Origin: CAWGMT01 sp963823675
GTDB taxonomy: Bacteria > Planctomycetota > Planctomycetia > Isosphaerales > Isosphaeraceae
Assembly (NCBI GenBank): GCA_963823675.1
Contig: CAWGMT010000013.1
Span: 310,001 to 374,000 of the forward strand
Length of the DNA: 64,000 nt
Direction: 5' to 3'
The notes beneath the pieces were generated by a model, which saw only the letters and a program-made list of their open reading frames with translations, was not told the DNA's origin and ran no database searches. The translations under genes and the position numbers were made by a program. Shown one piece after another: positions 49,610-58,127 of this stretch. The first letter of the stretch is position 1. Each line of letters begins with the position of its first letter.

Positions 49610-51076
49610 ATGGCTACCATCAGAACAATGAGCCGAATCTGTCTGGGTGCAGCGACGACATGTACTTTCGCCGTGGCCGCAACCTGGGGGTTCGCAAGAG
49701 AACCTGCAACCACGCCGCGGGGGCAGGGCGATGGGATCAGAGTCGCTGCGGAGTGGGAGCCGGTGAGCGGGATGCTGATCGGGTGGCCGCTCAAGCTGCC
49801 CAGAGCACTTGTCGTCGAAATGGCGAAGGACGTCGATCTGTACGTGACGGTAAGCAACAAGGCCGGTCGGCGGAGAGCTTATAAGGCGCTCACGGAGTGG
49901 GAAATCAACCCAGCACGCCTGCACTTCATGATTACCAAGCAAGGTGACGGCTACTACCTCACGCGCGACTGGGGGCCTTTCGCGGTCTATGACGCCCGCG
50001 GCATTTCCAGGTTGGTTGACGGCCGTTACACCGACTACCCGGTCGCGGTGGCGGGCAGCTCGAAACCGCTGGCCTCGCTCAGCAGTGTGTTCGGGCTCGA
50101 TTACCGCGCCGACGACGCCAGTCCGGCCGCCGTCGCGGCAGAGCTTGGCTTGCCGCGCAAGGAGCTTCCGGTCGCGCTCACCGGCGGAAACCTCTTCTTC
50201 GACGGCTTGGGGACCGGGTTCGCCTCTCAGATTCTGATCGATGAGAATGCCGCCATGGGCATTCCGGGTGACAAATTTATTGATGTCTTGAAAAAAGAAC
50301 TTGGAGTGACAAGATTCCACATCCTCCCGAATTTCCAGGGCATCGAGGGCGGGATTCAACACATCGACTGCTTGCTCAAGCTGCTCGACGAAGAGCGGTT
50401 TCTGATCAAGCGCCCCCCGGAGGACCACCCCGATTATCGGCGCATTGAGGCCGTCGTCGGGCACCTCGCCAAGTTGATCAACCCGTATGAACGGCCTTAC
50501 ACCTTGTTGCGCATCGATACTCCCAGGTATGACCAGGACAACCTGGCGAACTATACGAACTCGATCATTGTCAACCGGAAGATTTACGTGCCGCTCTTCG
50601 GCATTCCCGCCGACCAACGAGCGCTGAAGACGTGGCATGCCGCCATGCCCGGTTACCAGGTGTTCGGCTTCGCGCTCGACAAGAGCTTGATCGACATGCG
50701 CTACACGGATGCCATCCACTGTCGGACCAGAGGGATCTGGGATCAGAAAATGCTACGCATGAGCCACAAGCGGATCGACGGCCGTAGTTCGAGCGCCCGT
50801 GGATATCGTGTCGAGGCAGAGATTTGCGACTACAGCGGCGCGGGGCTCTACCAGGATCGACTTCGGGTTGCCTGGCGAGCTTCCGGAAGCCCGAAGTGGA
50901 CCGAGCTTCGGCTCGAGCCGAGCGCCCCGCCAAACACCTACCGGGCGATGATCGAAGGTGTTCGAGCCGGGCAGACGATCGAGTATTACCTGTCCGCCGC
51001 GTCTCGTTCCGGCAGAAACGAATCGCTCCCCAGAACGGCCCCGAAGGGCTTTTACACCTTCAAGGTTGAACGGTAG
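49610..51076 (+). CDS. peptidyl-arginine/agmatine deiminase family protein, exported
   Basis: Porphyromonas-type peptidyl-arginine deiminase fold (guanidino-modifying enzyme), about 488 residues. Catalytic residues by family analogy are Asp120 (YLTRDWGPF), His251 and Asp253 (GGIQHIDC) and nucleophile Cys371 (DAIHCRTRG). A hydrophobic signal region lies at residues 8-30 (ICLGAATTCTFAVAATWGF). The C-terminal 100 residues form a separate beta-sandwich (YRVEAEICDYSGAGLYQDRL, GQTIEYYLSAASRSGRNES). ATG 49610 has GGAG close upstream; GTG at 49580 would only add ten residues. Substrate could be agmatine or protein arginine; the signal peptide favours an extracytoplasmic role. Intact. Confidence 0.8.
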   Translation: MATIRTMSRICLGAATTCTFAVAATWGFAREPATTPRGQGDGIRVAAEWEPVSGMLIGWPLKLPRALVVEMAKDVDLYVTVSNKAGRRRAYKALTEWEINPARLHFMITKQGDGYYLTRDWGPFAVYDARGISRLVDGRYTDYPVAVAGSSKPLASLSSVFGLDYRADDASPAAVAAELGLPRKELPVALTGGNLFFDGLGTGFASQILIDENAAMGIPGDKFIDVLKKELGVTRFHILPNFQGIEGGIQHIDCLLKLLDEERFLIKRPPEDHPDYRRIEAVVGHLAKLINPYERPYTLLRIDTPRYDQDNLANYTNSIIVNRKIYVPLFGIPADQRALKTWHAAMPGYQVFGFALDKSLIDMRYTDAIHCRTRGIWDQKMLRMSHKRIDGRSSSARGYRVEAEICDYSGAGLYQDRLRVAWRASGSPKWTELRLEPSAPPNTYRAMIEGVRAGQTIEYYLSAASRSGRNESLPRTAPKGFYTFKVER

Positions 51077-51167
51077 CGGTCGTGTGCGGAGATGAGCCTC
51101 CGGTCGCCATCATGCCGAACATTCCCGCGTACTGCACGAACACGCGCTGACAGGTAGTGAGAGGCTG

Positions 51168-52952
51168 TCAGTGGGCGAGCTCGTCCAAGCTCGCCCAGCG
51201 CTCGTACTTTGCCGCGAGCTCCCGCTCGCCCTCCGCGAGCCGGGCGCGCATCTGGGCGATGGCGGCGCCGTCTTGTTTGTAGAAGGCCGGGCTTGCCATG
51301 GCCTCATGGAGCGCGCGCAGATCCGATTCAAGCGCCTCGATACGGGCTGGCAGGGCCTCCAGCTCTTGCTTTTCCTTGTAACTGAGCTTTCTGGATTTCG
51401 GCGCCGCGCGAGCGGTCGGTTTCACGGCCGCGCTCGAAGTCTTGTCTTGGGCCGGCGGCTCGGGCGGTCGCTGGCGCTGGTAATCGTCATAGCCGCCGTC
51501 GAACTCCGCGACCCGGCCGTCCGCCTCGATTGCCAGCGTGCTCGTCACCACGTCGTTGAGGAACGCCCGGTCGTGGCTGACGAGGAGCACAGTCCCTTGA
51601 TAATCGACCAGCAGAGACTCGAGGAGCTCGAGCGTCTCGATGTCGAGGTCGTTCGTCGGTTCGTCCAGGACCAGCAGGTTTGATGGCCTCGTGAATAGCC
51701 TCGCCAGCAGCAAGCGGCTGCGCTCGCCGCCCGAGAGATACTTGACCAGGCTCCGGGAACGTTCCGGCGCGAACAGGAAATCCTGGAGATAACCCAGAAC
51801 GTGCCTGGGCTGCCCGTTGATCACGATCGTATCGTAGTCGCTGATATTCTGCTGGACGGTCTTCTCCTCATCGAGCGTGGCCTTCAACTGGTCGAAATAG
51901 GCTGTTTCCAGCCGCGTCCCCAGCCGGATCGTACCGGCGCGAGGGGCCAATTCGCCGAGCAAGAGGCGAATCAGCGTCGTCTTGCCCGAGGCGTTGGGAC
52001 CGATGATCCCCACCTTGTCGCCGCGGAGGATCGTGGTTGAGAAGTCCTGGATCACCGCAGTGTCCTGATAAGCGAAGCTCACTCCCTTGGCCTCGACGAC
52101 CAGAGCGCCGGAACGCTCCGCCTCCTGAGCCAGCATCCGCGAGGTTCCCTGACGCTCGCGCCTCCGCTGGCGCTCTGCGCGCATGGCCTTGAGCGCGCGG
52201 ACACGCCCCTCGTTGCGTGTGCGCCTGGCCTCGATGCCTTTCCTGATCCACGCCTCTTCCTGGGCCAGCTTCTTGTCGAAGAGCTCCTGCTGCCTGCCTT
52301 CGGCGCTCAAGACCTCGTCGCGGCGCTTGAGGAATGTCGGATAATCGCAGGCCCAGTCGTGGAGGCTCCCGCGGTCGAGCTCGACGATGCGGGTCGCCAG
52401 CCGCTCCAGAAAAACGCGGTCGTGGGTGACGAAGACCAGCGTGCAGCCGGCACGCAGGAGGAATGTCTCGAGCCAGCGGATGGCGTCGATATCCAGGTGG
52501 TTGGTGGGCTCGTCGAGCAAGAGGATGTCGGGTCCCTGCACGAGGGCCTGCGCCAGAAGCACGCGCCGTTTCAGGCCCGAGGAGAGATTCTGAAACGACG
52601 CTTCCAGTTCCAGGCCCATCCGCGAGACGACCGCCTGCACGCGATGATCGAGCCGGTTTGCGGGATGTTCTTCGTGTTCCAATCCCTCGGCCACGCAGTC
52701 GGCGACAGTGCCGCGCCGATCGCGGGGAACGTCCTGGGCCAAAAGCGCGATCCGGAGCCCCTGCTGGCGGATCACATCGCCCAGGTCGGGCTCGATCTCG
52801 CCGCGGATCAGGCGCAGGAGCGTGGTCTTGCCTTCCCCGTTGCGACCCAGCAGGCAGAGCCGCTCGCCCGGCTCGATCTGCAACTCGACCTGGTCCAGTA
52901 GCCGCGGACCACCGAACGACAGGCTGACATTCCGCAGGCTCAATAGCGCCAT
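51168..52952 (-). CDS. uup: ABC-F ATPase, Uup-like
   Basis: 594 residues with two ATP-binding cassettes and no membrane segment. First: Walker A GRNGEGKTT (residues 36-44), signature NLSSGLKRR (LSSG rather than LSGG), Walker B ILLLDEPTNHLD. Second: GPNASGKTT, LSGGERSRLLLAR, LVLDEPTNDLD. An arm-linker follows the first cassette (RTRNEGRVRALKAMRAERQR), and the C-terminal coiled coil (YKEKQELEALPARIEALESD) is the Uup hallmark. ABC-F proteins act on the ribosome; Uup also binds branched DNA. ATG 52952. The frame is intact. Confidence 0.88.
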   Translation of the reverse strand: MALLSLRNVSLSFGGPRLLDQVELQIEPGERLCLLGRNGEGKTTLLRLIRGEIEPDLGDVIRQQGLRIALLAQDVPRDRRGTVADCVAEGLEHEEHPANRLDHRVQAVVSRMGLELEASFQNLSSGLKRRVLLAQALVQGPDILLLDEPTNHLDIDAIRWLETFLLRAGCTLVFVTHDRVFLERLATRIVELDRGSLHDWACDYPTFLKRRDEVLSAEGRQQELFDKKLAQEEAWIRKGIEARRTRNEGRVRALKAMRAERQRRRERQGTSRMLAQEAERSGALVVEAKGVSFAYQDTAVIQDFSTTILRGDKVGIIGPNASGKTTLIRLLLGELAPRAGTIRLGTRLETAYFDQLKATLDEEKTVQQNISDYDTIVINGQPRHVLGYLQDFLFAPERSRSLVKYLSGGERSRLLLARLFTRPSNLLVLDEPTNDLDIETLELLESLLVDYQGTVLLVSHDRAFLNDVVTSTLAIEADGRVAEFDGGYDDYQRQRPPEPPAQDKTSSAAVKPTARAAPKSRKLSYKEKQELEALPARIEALESDLRALHEAMASPAFYKQDGAAIAQMRARLAEGERELAAKYERWASLDELAH

Positions 52953-52982
52953 CGACGCCCTCGGGACCGTGGAAGCGGTCGT

Positions 52983-53030
52983 GTAGGTCAGGCTTTCCAG
53001 CCTGACGTCAGGCCGGAAAGCCTGACCTGC
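52983..53030. repeat. 48-bp near-perfect palindrome without loop
   Basis: Arms GTAGGTCAGGCTTTCCAGCC TGAC and its complement (two mismatches in 24). It lies between the uup and DUF1080 genes on the same strand. Long self-complementary DNA of this type may be a terminator or a mobile repeat. Confidence 0.9.
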
Positions 53031-53055
53031 ATCGTACAGGATTCCGCGAGCCCAC

Positions 53056-53802
53056 TCACGGCAGCTCCCTGATCCTCAACTGGCGGAATTCCACGGGCGA
53101 CCCTTCCGACTCGAGGCAGAGATAACCCGTTCGCGGCTCGCAGTTGGTTCCTCCCGAGACTTCCTGGCCATTGACCCACAATCGGACTTCGCCGTTGATG
53201 CCGCGCACGTAATAGTGGTTCCACTCGCCCACTCCCTTGCTCAACTTCTTGGAGGGAAAGCTGCGGCTGCCGTCGGGAGAGGTCGGCGGAAACGGGGTCA
53301 TCTTCGAGGTGCCGACCGGGAAGACGTCGCCATCGGTCGTGAACCAATCGGCCGCGCGGCCCGTCTGCTTCTGAAATTGCTCGGTGTAACCATGGTCGAG
53401 CACCTGGACCTCGATACCCCCGCGCGGCAGCGTGCCGGGCTTGATGCCCTCGAGCGCCTTCTCCGAAGCCCATACGAAGATGCCCGAGTTTCCGCCTGAG
53501 CGCAGATGCCGCCACTGCGCCACCAATTCGAAGTTCGTCACCGGCTTCTGGGTCCGGATCACACCGACCGGCTGGCCCGTGCAAACGACGAGATCGCCTT
53601 TCCAAGTCCAGGTGCTGGCATCGCCGTTGACATTGGCGAAGTCGTTTTCGCCCAGCGCTCTCCAACCGGTTCCGGTACCGTCCAGGTAGGCCCTGGGCAG
53701 CTCGGCGGGCTCGTCGGCCATACCGATTGTCAGAGTCGCAAAGAGCGCGACCAGACAGGCGGCGAGAGCGGCCTTCGGTCGGTGGTGCGGCGCGGATCTC
53801 AT
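53056..53802 (-). CDS. DUF1080 (3-keto-disaccharide hydrolase-like) exported protein
   Basis: 248 residues. Signal MRSAPHHRPKAALAACLVAL then FATLTIGMAD. The lectin-like fold is typical of DUF1080: DGTGTGWRALGENDF, WTWKGDLVVCTGQPVG, VAQWRHLRSGGNSGIFVWAS (the GNSG core), GIEVQVLDHGYTEQ, NHYYVRGINGEVRLWVNGQE and GYLCLESEGSPVEFRQLRIR. Some members hydrolyse 3-keto-glucosides; others are of unknown role. Intact. The broken-looking upstream spacer carries repeat copy D. Confidence 0.87.
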   Translation of the reverse strand: MRSAPHHRPKAALAACLVALFATLTIGMADEPAELPRAYLDGTGTGWRALGENDFANVNGDASTWTWKGDLVVCTGQPVGVIRTQKPVTNFELVAQWRHLRSGGNSGIFVWASEKALEGIKPGTLPRGGIEVQVLDHGYTEQFQKQTGRAADWFTTDGDVFPVGTSKMTPFPPTSPDGSRSFPSKKLSKGVGEWNHYYVRGINGEVRLWVNGQEVSGGTNCEPRTGYLCLESEGSPVEFRQLRIRELP

Positions 53803-54286
53803 GAGGGTTCTCCGGACGGCTGGGTATGCTGATTGCGGTGCGGACCCATATCATGACCGGCCACAACGCGGCCGGCAAGCCGGTGACGGCGGCGGCCACG
53901 GAAGTAAGGCCCTGGCGGGAAATTAGTGTCGCCTTTCGCAGAGCGAAAGACGACTCTCCCGGGAAGTCATTCTGAGCCAGTTCCCAACGCGGCGGAGCCT
54001 TAACCAAGGGATCGGGGGACAGAGCCCCCTCCTACACAAATCGCCATGCGGTGCCGGCCTCTTGTAGGAGCCGGCTCCGTCCGGCGATCCCAAGATGCGC
54101 GCATCTTGCGGAGATGTTCGCGAGGAAGAATCTGAGCTCCGGCTTGACGGAGAGGCCTGTTTCTGGCAGACGTCAATAAGGGCACTTTGTGCTACAATAG
54201 CGGGTGAGGCACGACGAAGCCAATGAGGAGGCGGGCTCGCTGCATTGCACAGCGAGTTGCCGAGCGCACGGGCGTGGAGGACCAAA
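53803..54286. other. intergenic region with repeat copy D and a tag-like GC-rich stretch
   Basis: Between divergent DUF1080 and HtrA genes. Besides copy D it has a CCTCTTGTAGGAGCCGGCTC CGTCCGGCG stretch near 54056 that resembles known REP-like short repeats, and GATGCGCGCATC (54093-54104), a 12-base palindrome. No gene. Confidence 0.5.
53908..53988 (-). repeat. dispersed CTTTCGCTCCGCGAAAG element, copy D
   Basis: Core CTTTCGCAGAGCGAAAG at 53933-53949 (one change from the others), with GGCCCTGGCGGGAAATTAGT on one side and CTCTCCCGGGAAGTCATTCT, GAGCCAGTTCCCAAC on the other, matching copy C in reverse. Confidence 0.85.
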
Positions 54287-55522
54287 GTGGAGAAAGAACG
54301 CATGATCGCGAGCCGGTATTCGACCAACAGCAGGCAGATCCTGTCTCATGCGGTTGCAGTCGTCGCGACGCTGGCCGCGGTGGCGGTGCTTTTCGGCGAT
54401 CGCCTTGGTTCGCGGCGACGGCCCCCGCTGGCACAGATTCCTGGGTTCTCGCGACGGGCCCAGGCTCCTCCGCCGGCTCCGGAAGCTGCCCCCGCTTTCC
54501 CGGCCCCCGAGACCCAGCGGCTCACCCCTCTTCCACCCGAAGACATCCTCAAGGACCTCGATCCCGACGAGCGCAACAACATTCGCGTGTACAACGCGAC
54601 CAACAAGGGCGCCGTCAACATCACCACCGAGGCCGAGTCGTCGGGCTTCTTCGGCGATGAGACGTCCACCGGCACCGGCTCGGGGTTCGTGATCGACAAG
54701 CAAGGCCATATCGTCACAAATTATCACGTCGTGCAGAGAGTCGATACGGTCCGGGTCACGCTCTTCGACGGAGCAACGCACCAGGCCAAGATCATCGGCG
54801 CCGATCCCTCGACCGACGTCGCCGTGCTCGTGGTACAGGTGCCGCAAGAGAAGTTGTTTCCCTTGGCCTTCGGCGACTCTTCGAGCGTCATGGTGGGCCA
54901 GAAGGTCCTGGCGCTGGGCAACCCGTTTGGGCTGGAGCGGACGCTCACCTCGGGCATCGTCAGCAGCCTGGACCGTTCGATCAAGGCGAAGAACGGCAGG
55001 CCGATCAAGGGGATGATCCAGACCGACGCCGCCATCAATCCCGGCAACTCGGGAGGCCCGCTACTCAATTCCAAGGGGCGCGTGATCGGCATGAACACGG
55101 CGATCGTCAGCCAGGTCGGTCAATCGGCCGGAATTAGCTTCGCGGTCCCGATCAACGCGATTGCGCGCATTCTTCCGCAGCTCATCGAGAATGGCCGGGT
55201 CATCCGGGCCGACCTGGGAATCTCCCGGGTCTATACGACCGGCGAGGGCTTGCTCGTGCTGGAGATCGCGGAGGGTGGACCGGCCGAACGAGCTGGTATC
55301 CAGCCGATCAAGGTTCGGGTCGAGCGCGGCCTGGGCTTCATGCGCCAGACGCTTCTTCCCGAGACCGCCGACCTGATCGTGGCGATCGAGCACAAGCGAG
55401 TTCACAACGTCGATGAACTGCTCACGGAAGTCGAGAAACACCGGCCCGGCGAATTTGTTCGGGTCACGGTCGTCCGCGACGGTAAGCCGATCGATCTCCG
55501 GGTTCAGCTCGGTCGGTCTTGA
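54287..55522 (+). CDS. HtrA/DegP-like serine protease with one PDZ domain, membrane-anchored
   Basis: S1C protease. GTG 54287 has GGAGG six bases upstream; ATG 54302 would remove five residues. Numbering from the latter: transmembrane anchor at 12-31 (SHAVAVVATLAAVAVLF), Pro-rich linker 40-80, catalytic His142 (TNYHVV), Asp172 (STDVAVL) and Ser250 (NPGNSGGPL) with oxyanion loop. The PDZ domain (ISRVYTTGEGLLVLEIAEGG, GIQPIKVRV, LIVAIEHKRVHNVDELLT) closes the protein. It degrades or monitors misfolded envelope proteins. Intact. It lies opposite the DUF1080 gene. Confidence 0.88.
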   Translation: MEKERMIASRYSTNSRQILSHAVAVVATLAAVAVLFGDRLGSRRRPPLAQIPGFSRRAQAPPPAPEAAPAFPAPETQRLTPLPPEDILKDLDPDERNNIRVYNATNKGAVNITTEAESSGFFGDETSTGTGSGFVIDKQGHIVTNYHVVQRVDTVRVTLFDGATHQAKIIGADPSTDVAVLVVQVPQEKLFPLAFGDSSSVMVGQKVLALGNPFGLERTLTSGIVSSLDRSIKAKNGRPIKGMIQTDAAINPGNSGGPLLNSKGRVIGMNTAIVSQVGQSAGISFAVPINAIARILPQLIENGRVIRADLGISRVYTTGEGLLVLEIAEGGPAERAGIQPIKVRVERGLGFMRQTLLPETADLIVAIEHKRVHNVDELLTEVEKHRPGEFVRVTVVRDGKPIDLRVQLGRS

Positions 55523-55548
55523 CCGAGCGCTGCCGGGGGTGGTTCAAG

Positions 55549-55698
55549 ATGCCTGTGCTAGCCATTTTCGGTATCTGTGTCAGCGTCAGCTTCGTGGCTT
55601 GGGGGATCATCGCAAGGCAATACCTCTGGCCGGCACTGTGCAACCTGCCACAGGCCCACGCCCTGCGGTTCCGACCGCTGTGGTACCGCTGCTTTTGA
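55549..55698 (+). pseudogene. short membrane-protein ORF, apparently truncated (49 aa)
   Basis: ATG 55549 begins MPVLAIFGICVSVSFVAWGI, one membrane helix, then IARQYLWPALCNLPQAHALR, and stops after RFRPLWYRCF. The reading frame after the helix looks like the start of a larger integral-membrane protein whose continuation is in another frame (VVPLLLITDGVVF, from 55663), so it may be a frameshifted remnant of a small polytopic protein. No motif gives a function. Confidence 0.35.
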
Positions 55699-55807
55699 TC
55701 ACGGACGGTGTCGTATTCCGGCTCCTGTTGTGGGGTGACGTTGCGGGCGCCTCGCGGGACAGCCAGGGTGTTGACTGATCTGTGGTTTGGCGGTAGAGGT
55801 GATGCTC

Positions 55808-56329
55808 ATGAAATACGACATCCGGCTCGAACAACACTGCGGTCGTCCGCTTGCGGTTGTACGCCGTCGTGCAGCCTCACATGAACTCTCGAAGGTCGTA
55901 CCGGGCGCCTGTGGTGCGGTTTGGAACGTAATTCGTTCGCAACAGGTTTCGGGTGCGGGTCGCCATGTTGCAGTCTACCTGGACGGCCAGATCAACCTGG
56001 AAGTGGGCGTCGAGCTCGACGGACCGTTCATGGGGCATGGCGAAGTCGTCCCCTCAGCAACGCCGGCAGGCCTGGTTGCCACAACGACCCATTACGGGCC
56101 TTACGGTCAACTCCACGGAGCGCACGAGGCGATTCTTCGGTGGTGCCAGGACAATGGGCATGTGTTGGCTGGTCCCAACTGGGAGGTTTATGGTCACTGG
56201 AAAGACGAATGGAACACCGACCCAAGCAAGATCCGCACCGATGTTTTCCATCTGCTTGTTGCGTACGGGCATCAGGCCGCCGAACCCCAAGCTGCGGCAG
56301 ACGGCGGCCGCGATACCGGGGTCTCGTGA
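55808..56329 (+). CDS. GyrI-like effector-binding domain protein
   Basis: About 173 residues. GyrI/AraC effector-binding fold: MKYDIRLEQHCGRPLAVVRR, AVWNVIRSQQVSGAGRHVAV, YLDGQINLEVGVELDGPFMG, VATTTHYGPYGQLHGAHEAI, LRWCQDNGHVLAGPNWEVYG, HWKDEWNTDPSKIRTDVFHL. ATG 55808 has GAGGTG six bases upstream; the ATG at 55802 is too close to that site. Stand-alone members bind small molecules or inhibit gyrase; which applies here is unknown. The tail overlaps the 3' end of the convergent LRR gene by 58 bases, which probably lost its original stop. Confidence 0.75.
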   Translation: MKYDIRLEQHCGRPLAVVRRRAASHELSKVVPGACGAVWNVIRSQQVSGAGRHVAVYLDGQINLEVGVELDGPFMGHGEVVPSATPAGLVATTTHYGPYGQLHGAHEAILRWCQDNGHVLAGPNWEVYGHWKDEWNTDPSKIRTDVFHLLVAYGHQAAEPQAAADGGRDTGVS

Positions 56330-56961
56330 CACGACGGGTCGAGGTTGAGGGACTTGAGCCCGGTCAGACACTCGAGATGCGCCAGCCCGGTGCCAGTGAC
56401 CTTGTTGCCCTGGAGGTTGAGCACCTTGAGCTTGGTGAGACCTTTCAGATGCACCAGCCCAAGGTCGGTGAACTGAGTGCCGGTGAGGTCAAGTTCTGTG
56501 AGCTCGGTCAGACCGGCGAGATGCGCCAGCCCGGCGTCGCCCACGCCTGGAGCCCAGATCGTTAGCTCTTCCAGATGCTGGAAGCGCCCGACATACCGGA
56601 GCGTGGGACCGGTCGGTTGAGGAAGCCAGACCCCCGCGACGTGGTCGAAATAATCGTAGCCGATCAGTTCCACGAGCCACCGCGGCAGCCCGGGGCGTAT
56701 TCCCGGATCGCTTCCGTCGCGCCGCTCGCACTCATACTGGACGACACCTCCGGCCACCCTGATCGCGGACACGGCGCCGCTTTGGACGTGGGCCTGGCGG
56801 ACAATCCAGCCCATCCCGCTGCCGATCGCCAGCACCAAGACGATCAGGCCCCGGACGCTGATGCGCAGGCGACGACGCCACAAAACCGCGTAGGACCGCA
56901 TGGCATCGGACGACGGCTTCGACAGATCCTCGCCCCTCGGAAGATTCATCTGGCCACTCAT
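56272..56961 (-). CDS. membrane-anchored leucine-rich repeat protein
   Basis: 229 residues from ATG 56961 (AAAGGGTG upstream). Transmembrane helix ISVRGLIVLVLAIGSGMGWI, then a beta-rich region (VQSGAVSAIRVAGGVVQYEC, LIGYDYFDHVAGVWLPQPTG) and four RI-type LRRs: VGRFQHLEELTIWAPGVGDA, LAHLAGLTELTELDLTGTQF, LVHLKGLTKLKVLNLQGNKV, LAHLECLTGLKSLNLD. The last residues (CHETPVSRPPSAAAWGSAA) look foreign: a shorter copy of the same gene at 60474 ends with a stop right after LNLD. Planctomycete LRR proteins of this type are frequent; function unknown. Confidence 0.7.
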   Translation of the reverse strand: MSGQMNLPRGEDLSKPSSDAMRSYAVLWRRRLRISVRGLIVLVLAIGSGMGWIVRQAHVQSGAVSAIRVAGGVVQYECERRDGSDPGIRPGLPRWLVELIGYDYFDHVAGVWLPQPTGPTLRYVGRFQHLEELTIWAPGVGDAGLAHLAGLTELTELDLTGTQFTDLGLVHLKGLTKLKVLNLQGNKVTGTGLAHLECLTGLKSLNLDPSCHETPVSRPPSAAAWGSAA

Positions 56962-57234
56962 CACTGCACCCTTTGCTGGCTACGTCGAACTGATGCCGTT
57001 GCGTTAAATGGTACACGGTCGGCACAAATCCGGAAGTTGTCGTGGACAAGAATGACTGATTCGTTGTGGCTGAAGCTTGCCATGGGTTGTACTATAAGGT
57101 GGGTTTTTGTTGGATAATCACAAGTTCCGCCGCCAAGATCGCGCCTGGTCACGCGGTTGTTGCGTGGAGGTAGGACTCCACGAGGGCTCATCCCGCGATG
57201 CATGCTTTTGATTTCCACCCTGAAGGGCGACGTC

Positions 57235-57601
57235 ATGAGCGACGTGTGGTTTGCGCGGCCGGTGCTGTTCGTGGCAGACATCGACAGATCTGTCGATTTC
57301 TACGTGAAGCAGCTTGGGTTCAGCCATCCATGGCGATATGAGGAAGAGGGAAAGGCTCGGGTCGCTCAGGTCGAGCGGCAGGGCTGCGCGCTCATTCTCT
57401 CCTCGCAATGGCCCGACAAGGTGGGCAAGGGCCTCATGTTCATCTCGCTCGATGTGGAAGTGCTTGATGCCTTGCGCGGAGCTCGAAGGATGGGGCGTGG
57501 ACGTGAAAGATGGGCAATGGGGTTACAGGCTCATGGTCATAGTGGACCCCGACGGCAACGAGCTTTACTTTCCTTACCCGTCGGACGCTAAGCAAACATG
57601 A
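57235..57601 (+). CDS. glyoxalase/bleomycin-resistance (VOC) family protein (one frameshift)
   Basis: About 121 residues. ATG 57235 follows AAGGGCGA. The VOC fold is clear: VWFARPVLFVADIDRSVDFY, VKQLGFSHPWRYEEEGKARV, AQVERQGCALILSSQWPDKV, LMFISLDVEVLDAL, then in the second frame CAELEGWGVDVKDGQWGYRL, MVIVDPDGNELYFPYPSD. One base is missing at about 57475 (DALxxAELEGWG). Metal ligands are not fixed here. Substrate unknown; no antibiotic context. Confidence 0.75.
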
Positions 57602-57690
57602 ATTGATCGCAGCTATAAACTGCGAAGGACATGAACGCCAGATCGGTCCCACTCTTTTGCTTTCCAGTTCATCATCAAGGCTTCCGGGGA

Positions 57691-57888
57691 TCAAGGGTCG
57701 GCTGAGTTCCGACGGCGGACGAGCGAATGGATCGTGAGAACGGCCACGCCGCCAAGCAAACCAAGGAACCAAGCGATCAGCAGATGGCCGATGCGCTTGA
57801 AGACCTCCCGATCGTCCCGGATGAGGGACGAATGGGTCCACGATTCCCCGATCGGGTAGGCAGTAAAGTACGATCCGCCCGATTCCAT
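57691..57888 (-). CDS. small membrane protein (65 aa)
   Basis: ATG 57888 follows AGGGGGAAG. MESGGSYFTAYPIGESWTHS, then RDDREVFKRIGHLLIAWFLG, LLGGVAVLTIHSLVRRRNSA: one or two membrane helices with a positive C-terminus. An alternative frame upstream (MKANTEGEVTPDGIGRIVLY) may be the true N-terminus shifted by one base. No family recognised. Confidence 0.45.
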   Translation of the reverse strand: MESGGSYFTAYPIGESWTHSSLIRDDREVFKRIGHLLIAWFLGLLGGVAVLTIHSLVRRRNSADP

Positions 57889-58127
57889 CAGGCGTTACTT
57901 CCCCCTCGGTGTTAGCCTTCACCCCGTTGTACAGCCTGGAGGGCAGAAGTTGCTCTCAGGCGACGACTCCGCCCATGAGTCGTCAGTCTGGCGGAGCCGA
58001 CCCGTGCGCGGGGCCATGCCGTTCAAGTCGCCATGCTCGCTTTCATCATCGCCGATGCAGGATTCGATGGCCGACGTTTCCCGATTCCTGGCGCCCTTCC
58101 CGGACTCATCAGGCCCCCGACGAGGGC
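57889..58127. other. intergenic region
   Basis: Between the small membrane gene and the sorbosone-dehydrogenase gene. No gene or repeat recognised. Confidence 0.35.

Noticed and set aside
54000..54130. Possible REP element (GTAGGAGCCGGCTCC..)
   Set aside because: Only one copy found by eye, so family status cannot be supported; mentioned in the gap entry.
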